From Pseudoxanthomonas japonensis (GTDB lineage Bacteria; Pseudomonadota; Gammaproteobacteria; Xanthomonadales; Xanthomonadaceae): a DNA stretch of 47,712 nucleotides. Positions 16,789 to 25,948 of this stretch are shown here, piece by piece. The position numbers and the translations under genes are program-made. Where the stretch lies: assembly GCF_010093445.1 (NCBI RefSeq), contig NZ_PDWW01000031.1:1-47712 (forward strand). The letters run 5' to 3'. Within the stretch, counting starts at the first letter, position 1, and each line of letters starts with the position of its first letter. Below the pieces are notes generated by a model. It was not told where the DNA came from. It worked only from the letters and a program-made list of their open reading frames with translations, and made no database searches.

Positions 16789-18336
16789 ATGACGGAATGC
16801 AAGAGAAGCCGGCCGGTCTTCGCATGGCTGCTGGTGGCGGTGTTGTCGCTGTCCGTCCCTGCGACGGTGATGGCGCAGCCTGCGGCCGATCCAGCGGTAT
16901 GGGGCATTTACGCGCGCCTGGTGGATACCGACTTCGCGGGCAACGGGGACTGGGCGTCGTGGCGATGGGGCCCGGACGACACGATCGTCGAGGGGCGCGC
17001 GATCCTGGCCAAGACCGTGATCCGCCCCGGTGCACGTGCGGGCGAGCTGGTCTCGGTCTACGGCGGCGGCCTGCACACGTTCGATGGACGCATCGGCCCC
17101 GACGGATCGGTCACCTGGATCCGTCGGGGTTCGTTCCTCAAGATGCCCTCGCGGGTGTCGATCGTCGATGGCCAGTACGTCGAGGAGGCGCTCAAGCTCG
17201 ACAAGGACGACCAGATCGTCCGGGTGACCAAGACCCTGCGCTTCGAGCAGAAGCGAGGCCCCAGCGTGGCGACGGTAGCCGGGGAGCCCGTCCTGGCGTC
17301 GGTCGTGCCGGCGGCGGCGCCGGCCGCTGCACTCCCGGATCCGGCACCGAATCCCCCGCCACCCGCGGCGCCGCCTGCGCCGGCACCTGCGCCCGTCGCC
17401 AGCCCGACGCCGCCCAAGTCCGGCCCTCGAACGCTGTCGCAGGCGGAGTTGGCCACGCTGCAGCAGCGTATCCAGACCGACAGGGCGCGCCGTGCCCAGG
17501 CGCTCAGCCAGGAACAGGCCGCCGCCGAACAGCAGCGCCAACAGCTCGAACAGATGCAGCAGATGGCCGCGCTGGAAGAGGAGTACTGGGAAGAGGAGGC
17601 GCCTGCGCCGGCCCCGAACCTGGCGGCGGTCTTCCTCAATACCCTCGGCAGCGAAATGGCCAAGAACCAGGCCGAGCGCGACGCGCAGGATGCATTCATC
17701 CGCGATGTCCAGCGCCAGCAGGCCATGGCGATCGAGCGTCGCCAGCGCGAGGAGGAGCGCCAGCGCCGCGAGGCCGAGCGCGTCCGCCAGCAGGCCTCCG
17801 CCCAGGCGGCCGCCTTGCCGCAACGCGCGCCCAGCGCGGCGGAGGTCGCGCAGCAGGCGGAGCGGACGCAGGCCGCCGAGGCGCGCGAGCGCCAACTCGC
17901 CGAGCAGGCGGCGGCAGAGCGCGCGCGGCAGCAGCAACTGCGTGCGCAGCGTCAGCCGGCGGTGGCGTCCACGCCGGTCGTGCCGGGCCCACCCTCCACC
18001 GAAGCCGCCGCCAAACCGCTGCGCTTCGTCCTGAGCATCGGCCTGCTCAACAAGCCGGGCGATACCGTCAATCCCATGTGCTACTCGAACGTCATCACCC
18101 GTCCCGGACCACCGGGATGGGGCGCTCCCGGCTTCCTGCCACCCGGTTCGGGGCAGCAGGCGCACGACATCGTCCAGTCGTTCAAGGCGGCCTTCATCGC
18201 GCGTTGTCGCGCCAGCGGCCGCGAGATCATCAGCGACGGCCACTTCAACTATGCGTGGAACCAGAGCCAGGGCTCAGAGGCCGGCATGCAGGAAGTGCGT
18301 CCGCGGCACCGGGAAGACGTGCTGGTGTCGTTGTGA
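16789..18336 (+). CDS. Exported protein with central coiled coil, unknown function
   Basis: I do not recognise this 515-residue protein. It has a Sec signal (about 1-29, VMA-QPA), an N-terminal domain of ~130 residues rich in Trp/Gly/Asp ('WGIYARLVDTDFAGNGDW', 'WRWGPDDTIVEG'), a Pro/Ala linker (~170-215), and a long Glu/Gln/Arg/Ala coiled coil (~225-400, interrupted by 'EEEYWEEEAPAPAPNLAAVF'). A C-terminal globular domain of ~110 residues follows, with two cysteines (MCYSN and IARCRAS). The layout of signal, helical rod and small end domain recalls TolA or TolB-like periplasmic scaffolds, but sequence similarity is not evident. Ribosome site GGGGAG precedes the ATG. The next gene starts 38 bases later, so they are probably cotranscribed. 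Confidence 0.8.
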   Translation: MTECKRSRPVFAWLLVAVLSLSVPATVMAQPAADPAVWGIYARLVDTDFAGNGDWASWRWGPDDTIVEGRAILAKTVIRPGARAGELVSVYGGGLHTFDGRIGPDGSVTWIRRGSFLKMPSRVSIVDGQYVEEALKLDKDDQIVRVTKTLRFEQKRGPSVATVAGEPVLASVVPAAAPAAALPDPAPNPPPPAAPPAPAPAPVASPTPPKSGPRTLSQAELATLQQRIQTDRARRAQALSQEQAAAEQQRQQLEQMQQMAALEEEYWEEEAPAPAPNLAAVFLNTLGSEMAKNQAERDAQDAFIRDVQRQQAMAIERRQREEERQRREAERVRQQASAQAAALPQRAPSAAEVAQQAERTQAAEARERQLAEQAAAERARQQQLRAQRQPAVASTPVVPGPPSTEAAAKPLRFVLSIGLLNKPGDTVNPMCYSNVITRPGPPGWGAPGFLPPGSGQQAHDIVQSFKAAFIARCRASGREIISDGHFNYAWNQSQGSEAGMQEVRPRHREDVLVSL

Positions 18337-18374
18337 AGAAGCGAGCCCATCATCGGAACATGCCAGGAAACGCC

Positions 18375-19049
18375 ATGCCCAAGATCTCTGCCTTCGGCGT
18401 CGTGCTGGTCGCCACGACCCTGTGTCTCGTGTCGACGAACGCCGGGGCGCAGGGCGCCCAGACGGCCGAAGGCGCCCAGGCGTTCCTCGCCACGATGGCC
18501 AAGCGAGGCTTCGCCCGCGCCACCTTCCTCGACACGCTGGGCCGTCCCAATTACGTGGCGGGCACGCATACCGTCGAGATCAGCCGCATCAAGCTCTCCA
18601 TCAAGGAAGAGAAGAGCACCAACGCAGTGGAGAAATCGCTGGGCGAGTTCGCCCTCACGGACCTCGCCTATGGCGATGCGCAGGGCACCGCCGATGCCTG
18701 CACGACCCGCATCGACGGCATCCAGATGCCCGCCAGCGCCTACGAACACAGCAGCACCTCATGGGAGGAGCCCGGTTTCATGGTGTCGGTGACGGTGATG
18801 AAGAACGAGTCGTGGAACTATACGGAAGGCTTCCGGAAGTTCGCCGGTCCCCACTTCATCGACTGGAGGCAGGCGCAGGTCGTGCGCAGCAACGATGGCG
18901 GCCGCATCGACGTGCGCGTGAAAGGCCAGGCGTTCGCCACGAACATCCTGTCGTTCGTGCCCGGCGACCCCGAGCTGGCCGATCGCATCGAGTACGCCGC
19001 CAAGTTCCTGCGGATGAGTTGCGACGAGGCGGCGGCCACCGGGTTCTGA
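18375..19049 (+). CDS. Exported protein of unknown function, partner of the coiled-coil protein
   Basis: A 224-residue protein with a Sec signal (1-24, AGA-QGA). The mature part has no domain I can name; notable are two cysteines ('DACTTRIDG' and 'RMSCDEAA') that may pair, and a Trp/Glu-rich centre ('SSTSWEEPGFMV'). ATG 18375 is preceded by AGGAAA five bases upstream, which decides it over the ATG at 18360. It follows the coiled-coil gene after 38 bases with no terminator. Both are exported and unknown, so a joint periplasmic role is likely. Confidence 0.78.
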   Translation: MPKISAFGVVLVATTLCLVSTNAGAQGAQTAEGAQAFLATMAKRGFARATFLDTLGRPNYVAGTHTVEISRIKLSIKEEKSTNAVEKSLGEFALTDLAYGDAQGTADACTTRIDGIQMPASAYEHSSTSWEEPGFMVSVTVMKNESWNYTEGFRKFAGPHFIDWRQAQVVRSNDGGRIDVRVKGQAFATNILSFVPGDPELADRIEYAAKFLRMSCDEAAATGF

Positions 19050-19142
19050 TGCCGGGCATCCGGCGAACCCTCGTGGCGCGCATGCCCGGAACAGGCGAAA
19101 CGCCACGCGCGCTGCAGGGCGCCGCGTGCCGGCGCTACTCAC

Positions 19143-20732
19143 TCACCGCGCGTCGATGCCCGGGTCGATGCGGGCCAGCTGTTCTTCCAGTTCCACCTGG
19201 CGCGAGATGTCGGTGAACACGCCGAACCACCCGCGACCTCCGTCGGCGGTCGTCCTGAGGACGGCGCGACTGGACACCCAGCGCCAGCGGTCGTCGAACC
19301 AGCGCAGGCGGAAGCGTGTCTCGAACGCATCCTGTGTCGGGATGGCGGCCAGCCACTCGGCATGCACGCGCATGCGGTCGTCCGGGTCCATGCGCGCGTA
19401 CCAGGCGGCCATGCGCGCGTCCATCGTGCCGCCCTCGGGCTCGTGCGGCGCGGGGCTGATGTAGGTCAGCTTGCCGTCGCCATCGCTGACCCAGGCCACG
19501 TTCGGCCCGAGTTCGACGGCGCCGCGGTAGATCGCTTCGCGCGCGCGGATCTCTTCCTCCGCATGCTTGCGGTCGGTGATGTCGATCGCGACGACCGACA
19601 CGCCGATCGCCTGCGCCGTCTCGTCGGTCACGCAGGTGCCGACGACGAGGAAGGTCTCGTCGCGGTCCGGGAAGCGGAACTCGACGGTGGAGGTGGTGCC
19701 GTCGCCGAGGATCTGGCGCGACTCGCGCAGGATCCACTCGGCGATGCCCGGCGCATAGACCTGGGACACGTGCGCGTCCACGATCTCGGACAGCGGCCGG
19801 CCCACCATGCGCGCGAACTCGGTGTTCGCCGCCGAGTACCGCATGTCCGGGCTGAGGAAGGCCAGGCCCACCGGCGCGCCCGTGTACAGCGATGACAGCT
19901 GGTGCTGGCGGAGATAGGGCGACAGCGGGGCGAGGCCCGTCGACAGGGTGCTTGCCGGCGTCGCGGTCAGCAGGGCGATCACGTCGTGGCTGGACATGGG
20001 CCGCCCGGTCAGCCAGCCCTGGGCGAAATCGCAGCCCAGCTCGCGCAGCACCGAGGCCTGCGCTTCGGTCTCCACGCCCTCGGCCACGACCGCGACCTCC
20101 AGGCTGTGGCCCAGGCCGATGACGGCCGACACGACCTTGCGGCTTTCGCGGTCGGTCGCCAGGCGCTGGATCAGGCTGCCGTCGATCTTCAGTTCGTCGA
20201 AGCCGAAGCGGCTCAACCGGACCAGGTTCGAGAAGCCGGTCCCGAAGTCGTCGAGCGCCACGCGGATACCGTGCGACTTCAGGTAACCCAGGGCCTTTTC
20301 CGCGGTCGCATCGTCCTCGATCAGCTCGTCTTCGGTCATCTCGATGCAGACGCGCTCCTGCGGGAACGCCGAGCCGGAAATCGCTTCGACCAGCAGGCGC
20401 ACGGCGGGCGCATCCTGCAGCAGCGAAGGAGGCACGTTGAACGCCAGTCGCGGGACGCCGGGCCATGCGCTGGCTTCGGCGCAGGCGCGCCGGACCAGGT
20501 TCAGGGTCAGCAGCGGCAGCAGCGAGGCTTCCAGCGCGATCGGGATGAAGTCGTCCGGCGGCACCGGACCCAGTTCGGGATCGGTCCAGCGCGCCAGCAC
20601 TTCCAGGCTGTGCACCGCACCGCTGCGCAGGCAGACGATGGGCTGGTACACGGGAAAGATCTTCTCGTGGCACACCGCATCCACGATCCGCTGCCTGAGT
20701 GCGTCGGCCTGTCGAGATCCTCGCATTCCCAC
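19143..20732 (-). CDS. EAL-domain c-di-GMP phosphodiesterase with two C-terminal PAS domains
   Basis: A 529-residue cytoplasmic signalling protein that should hydrolyse cyclic di-GMP. The EAL domain comes first (~15-255). Catalytic residues are all there: 'SLEVLARW' (EVL for EAL), 'LAFNVPPSLL', 'CIEMTEDEL', 'LDDFGTGFSNL', 'LKIDGSLI', 'AEGVETEAQ', 'AQGWLTGRPM'. Two PAS domains with PAC motifs follow (~270-395, ending 'VVAIDITDRKHAEEE', and ~400-525, ending 'GVFTDISRQVELEEQ'). No GGDEF is present. PAS domains usually sit before the output domain, so this order is unusual. GTG 20732 is chosen because AAGGGAGA lies five bases upstream; ATG 20726 is two codons later. Confidence 0.92.
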   Translation of the reverse strand: MGMRGSRQADALRQRIVDAVCHEKIFPVYQPIVCLRSGAVHSLEVLARWTDPELGPVPPDDFIPIALEASLLPLLTLNLVRRACAEASAWPGVPRLAFNVPPSLLQDAPAVRLLVEAISGSAFPQERVCIEMTEDELIEDDATAEKALGYLKSHGIRVALDDFGTGFSNLVRLSRFGFDELKIDGSLIQRLATDRESRKVVSAVIGLGHSLEVAVVAEGVETEAQASVLRELGCDFAQGWLTGRPMSSHDVIALLTATPASTLSTGLAPLSPYLRQHQLSSLYTGAPVGLAFLSPDMRYSAANTEFARMVGRPLSEIVDAHVSQVYAPGIAEWILRESRQILGDGTTSTVEFRFPDRDETFLVVGTCVTDETAQAIGVSVVAIDITDRKHAEEEIRAREAIYRGAVELGPNVAWVSDGDGKLTYISPAPHEPEGGTMDARMAAWYARMDPDDRMRVHAEWLAAIPTQDAFETRFRLRWFDDRWRWVSSRAVLRTTADGGRGWFGVFTDISRQVELEEQLARIDPGIDAR

Positions 20733-21003
20733 GCAGTTCTCCCTTGCAGTCCGAACGCTGCCCGCCACGAACGACCGGCCCCTGGACAGGCATCGGCACG
20801 CGCCGCGCCGACGTGAGGCGCCGGAATCCCTTTCCTGCCGCCGGCAGGGCATCACCGTAACGTGTACGCCGGCGCGCAGGAAGCGTGGTCGGACGGGCGG
20901 CGCATGCACACCAGCACCGGACCGGCATGGCCGTGCATTCCTCACTGCGACCGCTGTTCGCCGGACGCCACCTCCATCAGCCCGCGCAAGTCGCTGTGGT
21001 CCA

Positions 21004-22335
21004 CTACCGCTTGGCGGCGCCGTGCCGGCCTTGTTCGTAGCGCCGTCCCAGCCAGAGCGCGAGCAGTGCCCATGCGAGCCCGAGCGGAATGGCCATGGCG
21101 GCCATGCCTCCCCAACCCGGCAGGGCGCGGCCGCCGAACGCGTCCAGCTGCGCACCGACGACATCGCCCATCCGGTAGACGAACGTATCGATGAACGCCT
21201 TGGCCTTGTACTTGCCGTCGCGTGCGATCCGCGTGAAAAGCAGTTCCCGGGCCGGACGCGCGACGCCGCGCTGCATCGTGCGGTTGATGGCCTCGAGCGC
21301 GAACAGGACGGCGATGCTGCCCTGCCATGCCAGCCCCGCGAACCCGAAGGCCGTGGCCAACGGCAGCGCGGCCAGCGCGGTCCCCGTGCGCAGGCGACGC
21401 CCCAGCCGGGTCGCCATGGCGCATTGCAGGACCAGGAACACGATCTGCGTCCACATGTCGATGCTCGCCAACATCGCCGCCATCGCATCCGCTCCGGCCG
21501 CGACCGTGCCGACCATCCGCAGCCGGGTGAGGTAGACCAGCGTGGCCATGACCGCCATCAGCAGCACGTAGCCCGCGATGCCCGCCAGATACCGCGATCG
21601 CATCACGGCACGCATGCCGTCCCATGCGCCGCCGCTGATCGGTGCCGCATCGTCCGGTGGCCATGCCTCCGCTGGCCCGTTCGCTGCCCCCTGCGCGGGC
21701 ATGACGCGGTCCAGCCGCCACGCGGCCAGCATGGCCAGTGCCAGGAACGCAGCCGACACCGGAAGCAGGTGGAGCGCGCCGAGCGGTTGCGCCAGCCGTG
21801 ACGTCAGCCAGGATCCGAAGACCGCGCCCAGCGTGCCGCCCATTGCGACGAGCGCGAACAGGCGCGTCCCCTGCTCGCGGGTGAAGCGATCGACCACCAG
21901 CGCCCAGAACACCATGGTGCCGAACACATTGAGCACACTGAACCACACATAGAACGCTTGGCCGCCGCGTCCTTCCATGCCCGAGCCCGCACCCAGCAGC
22001 GCCCAGAACGCGATCAGCGTCGCCCCGAAAAAGCCGTAGGTCGTGGTGATGGCCTGCGCCCGCCCGACGCGGCCCACCAGCAGACCGAAGACGGGGTTGA
22101 GCGCCAGCGTCACCAGTGCGGTCACCATGAAAAGCAGGCGGACGCTTTCCATGCCTCCCGCCGCGCCGGCGGCATCGCGCACGGGCCGCAGCAACATCAA
22201 GGCCGACAGCACGAAGAAGAATCCGCAGGCCGCGGTCAGCAACGGGCCGCGCTCGTCGCGACGGACGTCGAAGAGCGTCGTCATCCACCGCGCCACTATC
22301 GAGGGATGTCCTGCCAGCCATGACGGTTGCTTCAT
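21004..22335 (-). CDS. Npt/Tlc-type nucleotide exchange transporter (copy A)
   Basis: A 443-residue inner-membrane protein with about 12 helices. Its opening 'RRDERGPLLTAACGFFFVLSALMLLRPVRDAAG' and the late block 'YKAKAFIDTFVYRMGDVVGA' are hallmarks of the ATP:ADP antiporter/NTP-NDP exchange family, known from rickettsiae, chlamydiae and plastids and present in some free-living bacteria. Members exchange ATP/ADP, other nucleotides, or NAD+. It is 443 rather than ~500 residues, as in free-living versions. It is a clear paralogue of the protein at 24511-25914. Last in a probable five-gene minus-strand unit, 80 bases after the DUF2306 gene. ATG 22335 lacks a good ribosome site; ATG 22284 is an alternative. 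Confidence 0.82.
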   Translation of the reverse strand: MKQPSWLAGHPSIVARWMTTLFDVRRDERGPLLTAACGFFFVLSALMLLRPVRDAAGAAGGMESVRLLFMVTALVTLALNPVFGLLVGRVGRAQAITTTYGFFGATLIAFWALLGAGSGMEGRGGQAFYVWFSVLNVFGTMVFWALVVDRFTREQGTRLFALVAMGGTLGAVFGSWLTSRLAQPLGALHLLPVSAAFLALAMLAAWRLDRVMPAQGAANGPAEAWPPDDAAPISGGAWDGMRAVMRSRYLAGIAGYVLLMAVMATLVYLTRLRMVGTVAAGADAMAAMLASIDMWTQIVFLVLQCAMATRLGRRLRTGTALAALPLATAFGFAGLAWQGSIAVLFALEAINRTMQRGVARPARELLFTRIARDGKYKAKAFIDTFVYRMGDVVGAQLDAFGGRALPGWGGMAAMAIPLGLAWALLALWLGRRYEQGRHGAAKR

Positions 22336-22415
22336 GGGGGAATCGGAGGAATGGGCGCGCCGCCGGCGCCGCGGCGTCTTCGCGCGGATGCAGGCGTTTG
22401 CCGGACGACGCGGCG

Positions 22416-23297
22416 TCAGGAGGACATCGGCAGCAGGCCGCTGGCGATGCGGCGGCCCCAGGCCCCTTGGATGAAGAGCCAGGTCACCAGCGCAACGAAG
22501 CTGCTGGCAAACAGCATCAGTGCGCCGGATCCGATGCTGGCCAGCGGGGTCAGTCGCGACCGCGTTGAGCGGATGACCCATTCGGCGACGACCAGATTGG
22601 GCAGGTAGAAGAAGAACGCCATGACGGCGTCGAACCAGCCCGTGAATCCCCGGCCGGTACCCACGCCGCCGGCAACCAGGAACCAGGCGCCGTATTCCAT
22701 CCGGTAGAGCCACGAGCCGATGGTCAGCGCGAACAGTCGAATGGCCCAGGCGCGGTGCTGGCTGAAACGGCCCGCACGCGCGTGGACGAACGCCAGCGCG
22801 GCACACACCACCATCAGGATGCCGTAGAGACCGAACCCGATGTCCATCACCGCGCCGCCCACGGTGCCCCTGGCGGCGATGAAGAACAGGCCGCCGATGC
22901 CGGCCAGTGCGGCCGACGCCACGTAGAGGCGGCCGAGCCCGCGATGCAGTGCGGGAACGCGGCGCTGCAGGTGACCGATGAACTGGATCGGGCCCAGCAG
23001 AAGCAGCACCACGCCCGTCAGGAAGTGCACACCGATGGCGACGATGGCCATCGGTGTGGCGGGGTCGTGCAGTCCGGGCAGGGACTCGTTCCATCGTTCG
23101 CCGGCGCCTGCGAGCAGGGTGCCGCCGAAGAACGCCGCAATGTAGGCGGCGAAGACGACGCCACTGATCCAGCTGGTGGCGAACAGCAGGCCGCTGCCCC
23201 AGCGCGACACGGCATGCGCGGTCGCGCCATCGGCGGAGGCTGCGGGTGGTTCACCTCGATGTGCCGGGTCGATGCGGTCGTTCCGGTTGCGCGTCAT
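22416..23297 (-). CDS. DUF2306-type multi-pass membrane protein
   Basis: A 293-residue inner-membrane protein with about seven or eight predicted helices (first about 38-62). It resembles DUF2306 proteins by the pattern 'HFLTGVVLLLLGPIQFIGHLQRRVPALHRGLGRLYV' and 'FSQHRAWAIRLFALTIGSWLYRMEY', where conserved histidines sit at helix ends and might ligate haem or metal. The function of the family is not known to me. It starts nine bases after the stop of the exported short-chain dehydrogenase and is followed by the nucleotide transporter, so it appears inserted in copy A of a duplicated module. Confidence 0.78.
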   Translation of the reverse strand: MTRNRNDRIDPAHRGEPPAASADGATAHAVSRWGSGLLFATSWISGVVFAAYIAAFFGGTLLAGAGERWNESLPGLHDPATPMAIVAIGVHFLTGVVLLLLGPIQFIGHLQRRVPALHRGLGRLYVASAALAGIGGLFFIAARGTVGGAVMDIGFGLYGILMVVCAALAFVHARAGRFSQHRAWAIRLFALTIGSWLYRMEYGAWFLVAGGVGTGRGFTGWFDAVMAFFFYLPNLVVAEWVIRSTRSRLTPLASIGSGALMLFASSFVALVTWLFIQGAWGRRIASGLLPMSS

Positions 23298-23306
23298 GGC
23301 GTGCGA

Positions 23307-24359
23307 TCAGTGGCCGGTCGTCGGAAAGCGCGCGCCAGTGAGCGTTTCGCTCAGTTCCCACAGGCGTGCGGCGGTCGCCGCATCGCGGGCGATGGCGGGA
23401 ACAGTGGCCAGGCCCAGCGGGCCCGCCACTTCGTTCGGGCCGGTCGGACCGTAGTAGCTGCCGCCCTGCGCGGTGGCTGCCGTCGCCGCGTACAGCGTGG
23501 GAATGGCGCCTTGTGCGGCGGTCTGGAAGTTCGCCCGGTTGCTGGACCACTGGCGTCCCTGCGGGCTGTCCAGTCCGGGACCGCGCGCTACCAGTTCGGT
23601 GACCGCCACGCCCGGATGCGCGGCCATGCTCTGGATGCCCCAGCCACCGGCCTCGCTGCGGCGCTGCAGTTCGAAGGCGAACATCAGGCAGGCCAGCTTC
23701 GACTGCGCATAGGTGGCCATGGGCTCGTATGCACCGGTCGACTGCAGGTCGTCCAGATCCAGCGTGCCGCGATGCACCGCGATGCTGGACAGCGTCACCA
23801 CGCGCGGCGCGTCGCTCTTGCGCAGCAACGGCAGCAGCTCGGCGGTCAGCAGGAAGTGGCCGCCGTAGTTGGTGGCGAACTGCATTTCCATGCCGTCAGC
23901 CGACACGCTGCGCGTCGGCGGCGCCATGATGGCTGCGTTGTTGATCAGGCCGTCCAGGCGGGGCAGGGAGGCGCGCAGGCGCTCGCCCAGGTCGCGGACC
24001 GACGACAGGCTGGACAGGTCGACGGCTTCGAACTCCACCCGCGCTGCAGGAACGTCCTGGCGGATCTTGTCGATCGCTTCCTGCCCGCGCTGCGCATTGC
24101 GCGCGGCGATCACCACGCGCGCACCGGCGGATGCGAGCGCCTTCGCGTCCTCGAAGCCCATGCCGCTGGTGCCGCCGGTGACCACGAAGATGCGCCCCTG
24201 CTGCGATGGCATGTCGTCCGCGCTCCAGGCCGGTGGCGGCGGTGTCTGCGCAAACGCGTCGATGGTGACCACGCTGCCCAGCAGCAGGCCGAGGGCGGCG
24301 AGGCGACCCCGCCAGGAGGCCGGGACGGAGACGGGCGATGCGGTGCGTTGGTGGATCAT
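23307..24359 (-). CDS. Short-chain dehydrogenase/reductase with N-terminal export signal (copy A)
   Basis: A 350-residue protein. Residues ~1-38 look like a Sec signal: basic stretch 'SWRGR', hydrophobic core 'LAALGLLLGSVVTIDA' and cleavage-like 'AFA-Q'. A Pro-rich linker leads to a complete Rossmann-fold SDR: cofactor motif 'VVTGGTSGMGF', 'AARNAQRG', 'LINNAAIM' (NNAG-like), catalytic Ser in 'VTLSSIA' and 'YAQSKLA' (YxxxK). Such sequences resemble retinol-dehydrogenase-like SDRs. Export of an NAD(P)-dependent enzyme is unusual, since the cofactor is cytoplasmic; the hydrophobic segment could instead be a membrane anchor with the domain inside. It is a close paralogue of 25949-27040 and is followed by DUF2306 and the nucleotide transporter. 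Confidence 0.88.
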   Translation of the reverse strand: MIHQRTASPVSVPASWRGRLAALGLLLGSVVTIDAFAQTPPPPAWSADDMPSQQGRIFVVTGGTSGMGFEDAKALASAGARVVIAARNAQRGQEAIDKIRQDVPAARVEFEAVDLSSLSSVRDLGERLRASLPRLDGLINNAAIMAPPTRSVSADGMEMQFATNYGGHFLLTAELLPLLRKSDAPRVVTLSSIAVHRGTLDLDDLQSTGAYEPMATYAQSKLACLMFAFELQRRSEAGGWGIQSMAAHPGVAVTELVARGPGLDSPQGRQWSSNRANFQTAAQGAIPTLYAATAATAQGGSYYGPTGPNEVAGPLGLATVPAIARDAATAARLWELSETLTGARFPTTGH

Positions 24360-24510
24360 GATCGATTCCTCAGGGGGAGTTGGAATGGGTCGTGCGCGAA
24401 CATCGGGTGCAACGGCTCGAGCGCGGCGCCACGCGTATCCGCTGGCGACGCCGGTCGTCGTGTCGGCAAGGCGGCGACATCAAGCGCTGCCAGGCATCGA
24501 CGTGGTGCGG

Positions 24511-25914
24511 TCATGGTCCGTCCCGCGTCGGCGACCGGCCGGGCATGCGCGACGCATGCGCGGGAGGAACAGATAGAAGGGACGGCGTTCCACGTGCTGC
24601 GGCAGCCCGGCGCGCCTGCGCATGCCCGAGCCATAGCGCCAGCGCCGCCCAGGCCAGCGCGAGCGGCACGACTACGCTGGCCAGTCCGCCAAGGGCCAGC
24701 CCGAGTCGTCCGAGTCCGCCTTCCGCCTGCGCACCGACGACATCGCCGGCGCGGTACATGAAGGTGTCCACGAAGGCCTTGGCCTTGTATTTCTCTTCGC
24801 GGCTGACCACGGTGAACAACGCCTCGCGCGCCGGTCGGGTGATGCCGCGCTGCACGGCGCGGTTGGTGGCCTCCAGCAGCACCAGCACGACGAACGAGCC
24901 GTAGATCGCCAGCCCGACGAAGCCGAGCGCCGTGGCGACGGGCAGGATGGCCAGCGCCACGCCCAGGCCGAACCGCTGGATCAGCTTGCCGGTCAGGGTG
25001 ACCTGCAGCACCAGCACGGCAACCTGCGTCCACATGTCGATGTTGCCCAGGATCGCGGCGCGCGCATCCATGTCGTCGGCCACCGCCGCGACCATCTGCA
25101 GGCGCGTGAAGTAGATGAACGTGGCGAGCACGGTCATCAGCACGACATAGCCGGCGATCGCGGTGAGGTAGCGCGAGCGGAACACGGCTGCCAGGCCGGC
25201 CCAGGCGCTGCCGCCGATGCGTTCGTTTCCGACCGTAGTGTTCACGGGAGAGGCCGTCGCGCCGACCGTCGCGTTCCGGTCCGGCACCACGCGCACCAGC
25301 AGCGACGCCATGGCCAGTGCCGCGAGCAGGAAGCCGCCCGCGACCAGCAACAGGCTCGGAGTTCCGAGTGGCACGGCCAGACGCGATGTCAGCCACGGGC
25401 CGAAGATCGCGCCCAGCGTCCCGCCGACCGAGATCAGTGCGAAGAAGCGCTTGCCCTGGTCGCTGGTGAACCGGTCCGCCAGCAGCGCCCAGAACACCAT
25501 GGTCACGAACAGGTTGAAGACGCTGAACCAGACGTAGAACACCTGGCCACTACGCTGGCCGACGGCCCCCGGCGCGAACACCAGCAACGCCCAGAATCCC
25601 ACCAGGCTCAGCACGAAGAAGCCGTACGTGGCACCGATGAACTGCAGCCGCCGCAAGCGTGCGACCAGCCAGCCGAACACCGGGTTCACCGCAAGTGTCG
25701 CCAAGGCGGTGCCGATGAACAGCCAGCGGATACTCTCGATGCCGCGCTCCATGCCCAGCGCGTCGCGCGCCGGCCGCAGCAGCATCAGCGCGGTCAGCAC
25801 GCAGAAGAAGAACAGCGCGGCGATCAGGACCGGCGCGACTTCTTCGCGCCGGAGATTGAACGCGCGATAAGGCAAGCGTTGTCGGTGCGAGGGTGGCATC
25901 GCGTTCCCGTTCAT
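24511..25914 (-). CDS. Npt/Tlc-type nucleotide exchange transporter (copy B)
   Basis: A 467-residue inner-membrane protein with about 12 helices, paralogous to 21004-22335. Shared blocks include 'LTALMLLRPARDALG', 'GQVFYVWFSVFNLF', 'MVFWALLADRFT', 'GGTLGAIFGPWLTSRLA' and 'YKAKAFVDTFMYRAGDVVGAQ'. These mark the ATP:ADP antiporter/nucleotide exchange family. The C-terminus carries an extra hydrophilic tail of ~35 residues that copy A lacks. It begins 34 bases after the copy B dehydrogenase. Start ATG 25914 is used; ATG 25899 with GGGAA upstream is equally possible. Substrate is unproven. The next gene (copy A dehydrogenase) follows after 151 bases without an evident terminator. Confidence 0.82.
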   Translation of the reverse strand: MNGNAMPPSHRQRLPYRAFNLRREEVAPVLIAALFFFCVLTALMLLRPARDALGMERGIESIRWLFIGTALATLAVNPVFGWLVARLRRLQFIGATYGFFVLSLVGFWALLVFAPGAVGQRSGQVFYVWFSVFNLFVTMVFWALLADRFTSDQGKRFFALISVGGTLGAIFGPWLTSRLAVPLGTPSLLLVAGGFLLAALAMASLLVRVVPDRNATVGATASPVNTTVGNERIGGSAWAGLAAVFRSRYLTAIAGYVVLMTVLATFIYFTRLQMVAAVADDMDARAAILGNIDMWTQVAVLVLQVTLTGKLIQRFGLGVALAILPVATALGFVGLAIYGSFVVLVLLEATNRAVQRGITRPAREALFTVVSREEKYKAKAFVDTFMYRAGDVVGAQAEGGLGRLGLALGGLASVVVPLALAWAALALWLGHAQARRAAAARGTPSLLSVPPAHASRMPGRSPTRDGP

Positions 25915-25948
25915 CGGCCAAGGTCCCGGACTGCGCTGTCCTGGCCAC

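Noticed and set aside
16797..18374. Frame continuing upstream from the exported protein at 18375 (750 residues)
   Set aside because: It is the +3 shadow of the coiled-coil gene; a signal peptide and AGGAAA fix the start at 18375.
20733..21003. Possible small gene between the EAL protein and the transporter
   Set aside because: Frames here are open only by GC bias; no start with ribosome site and no motif.
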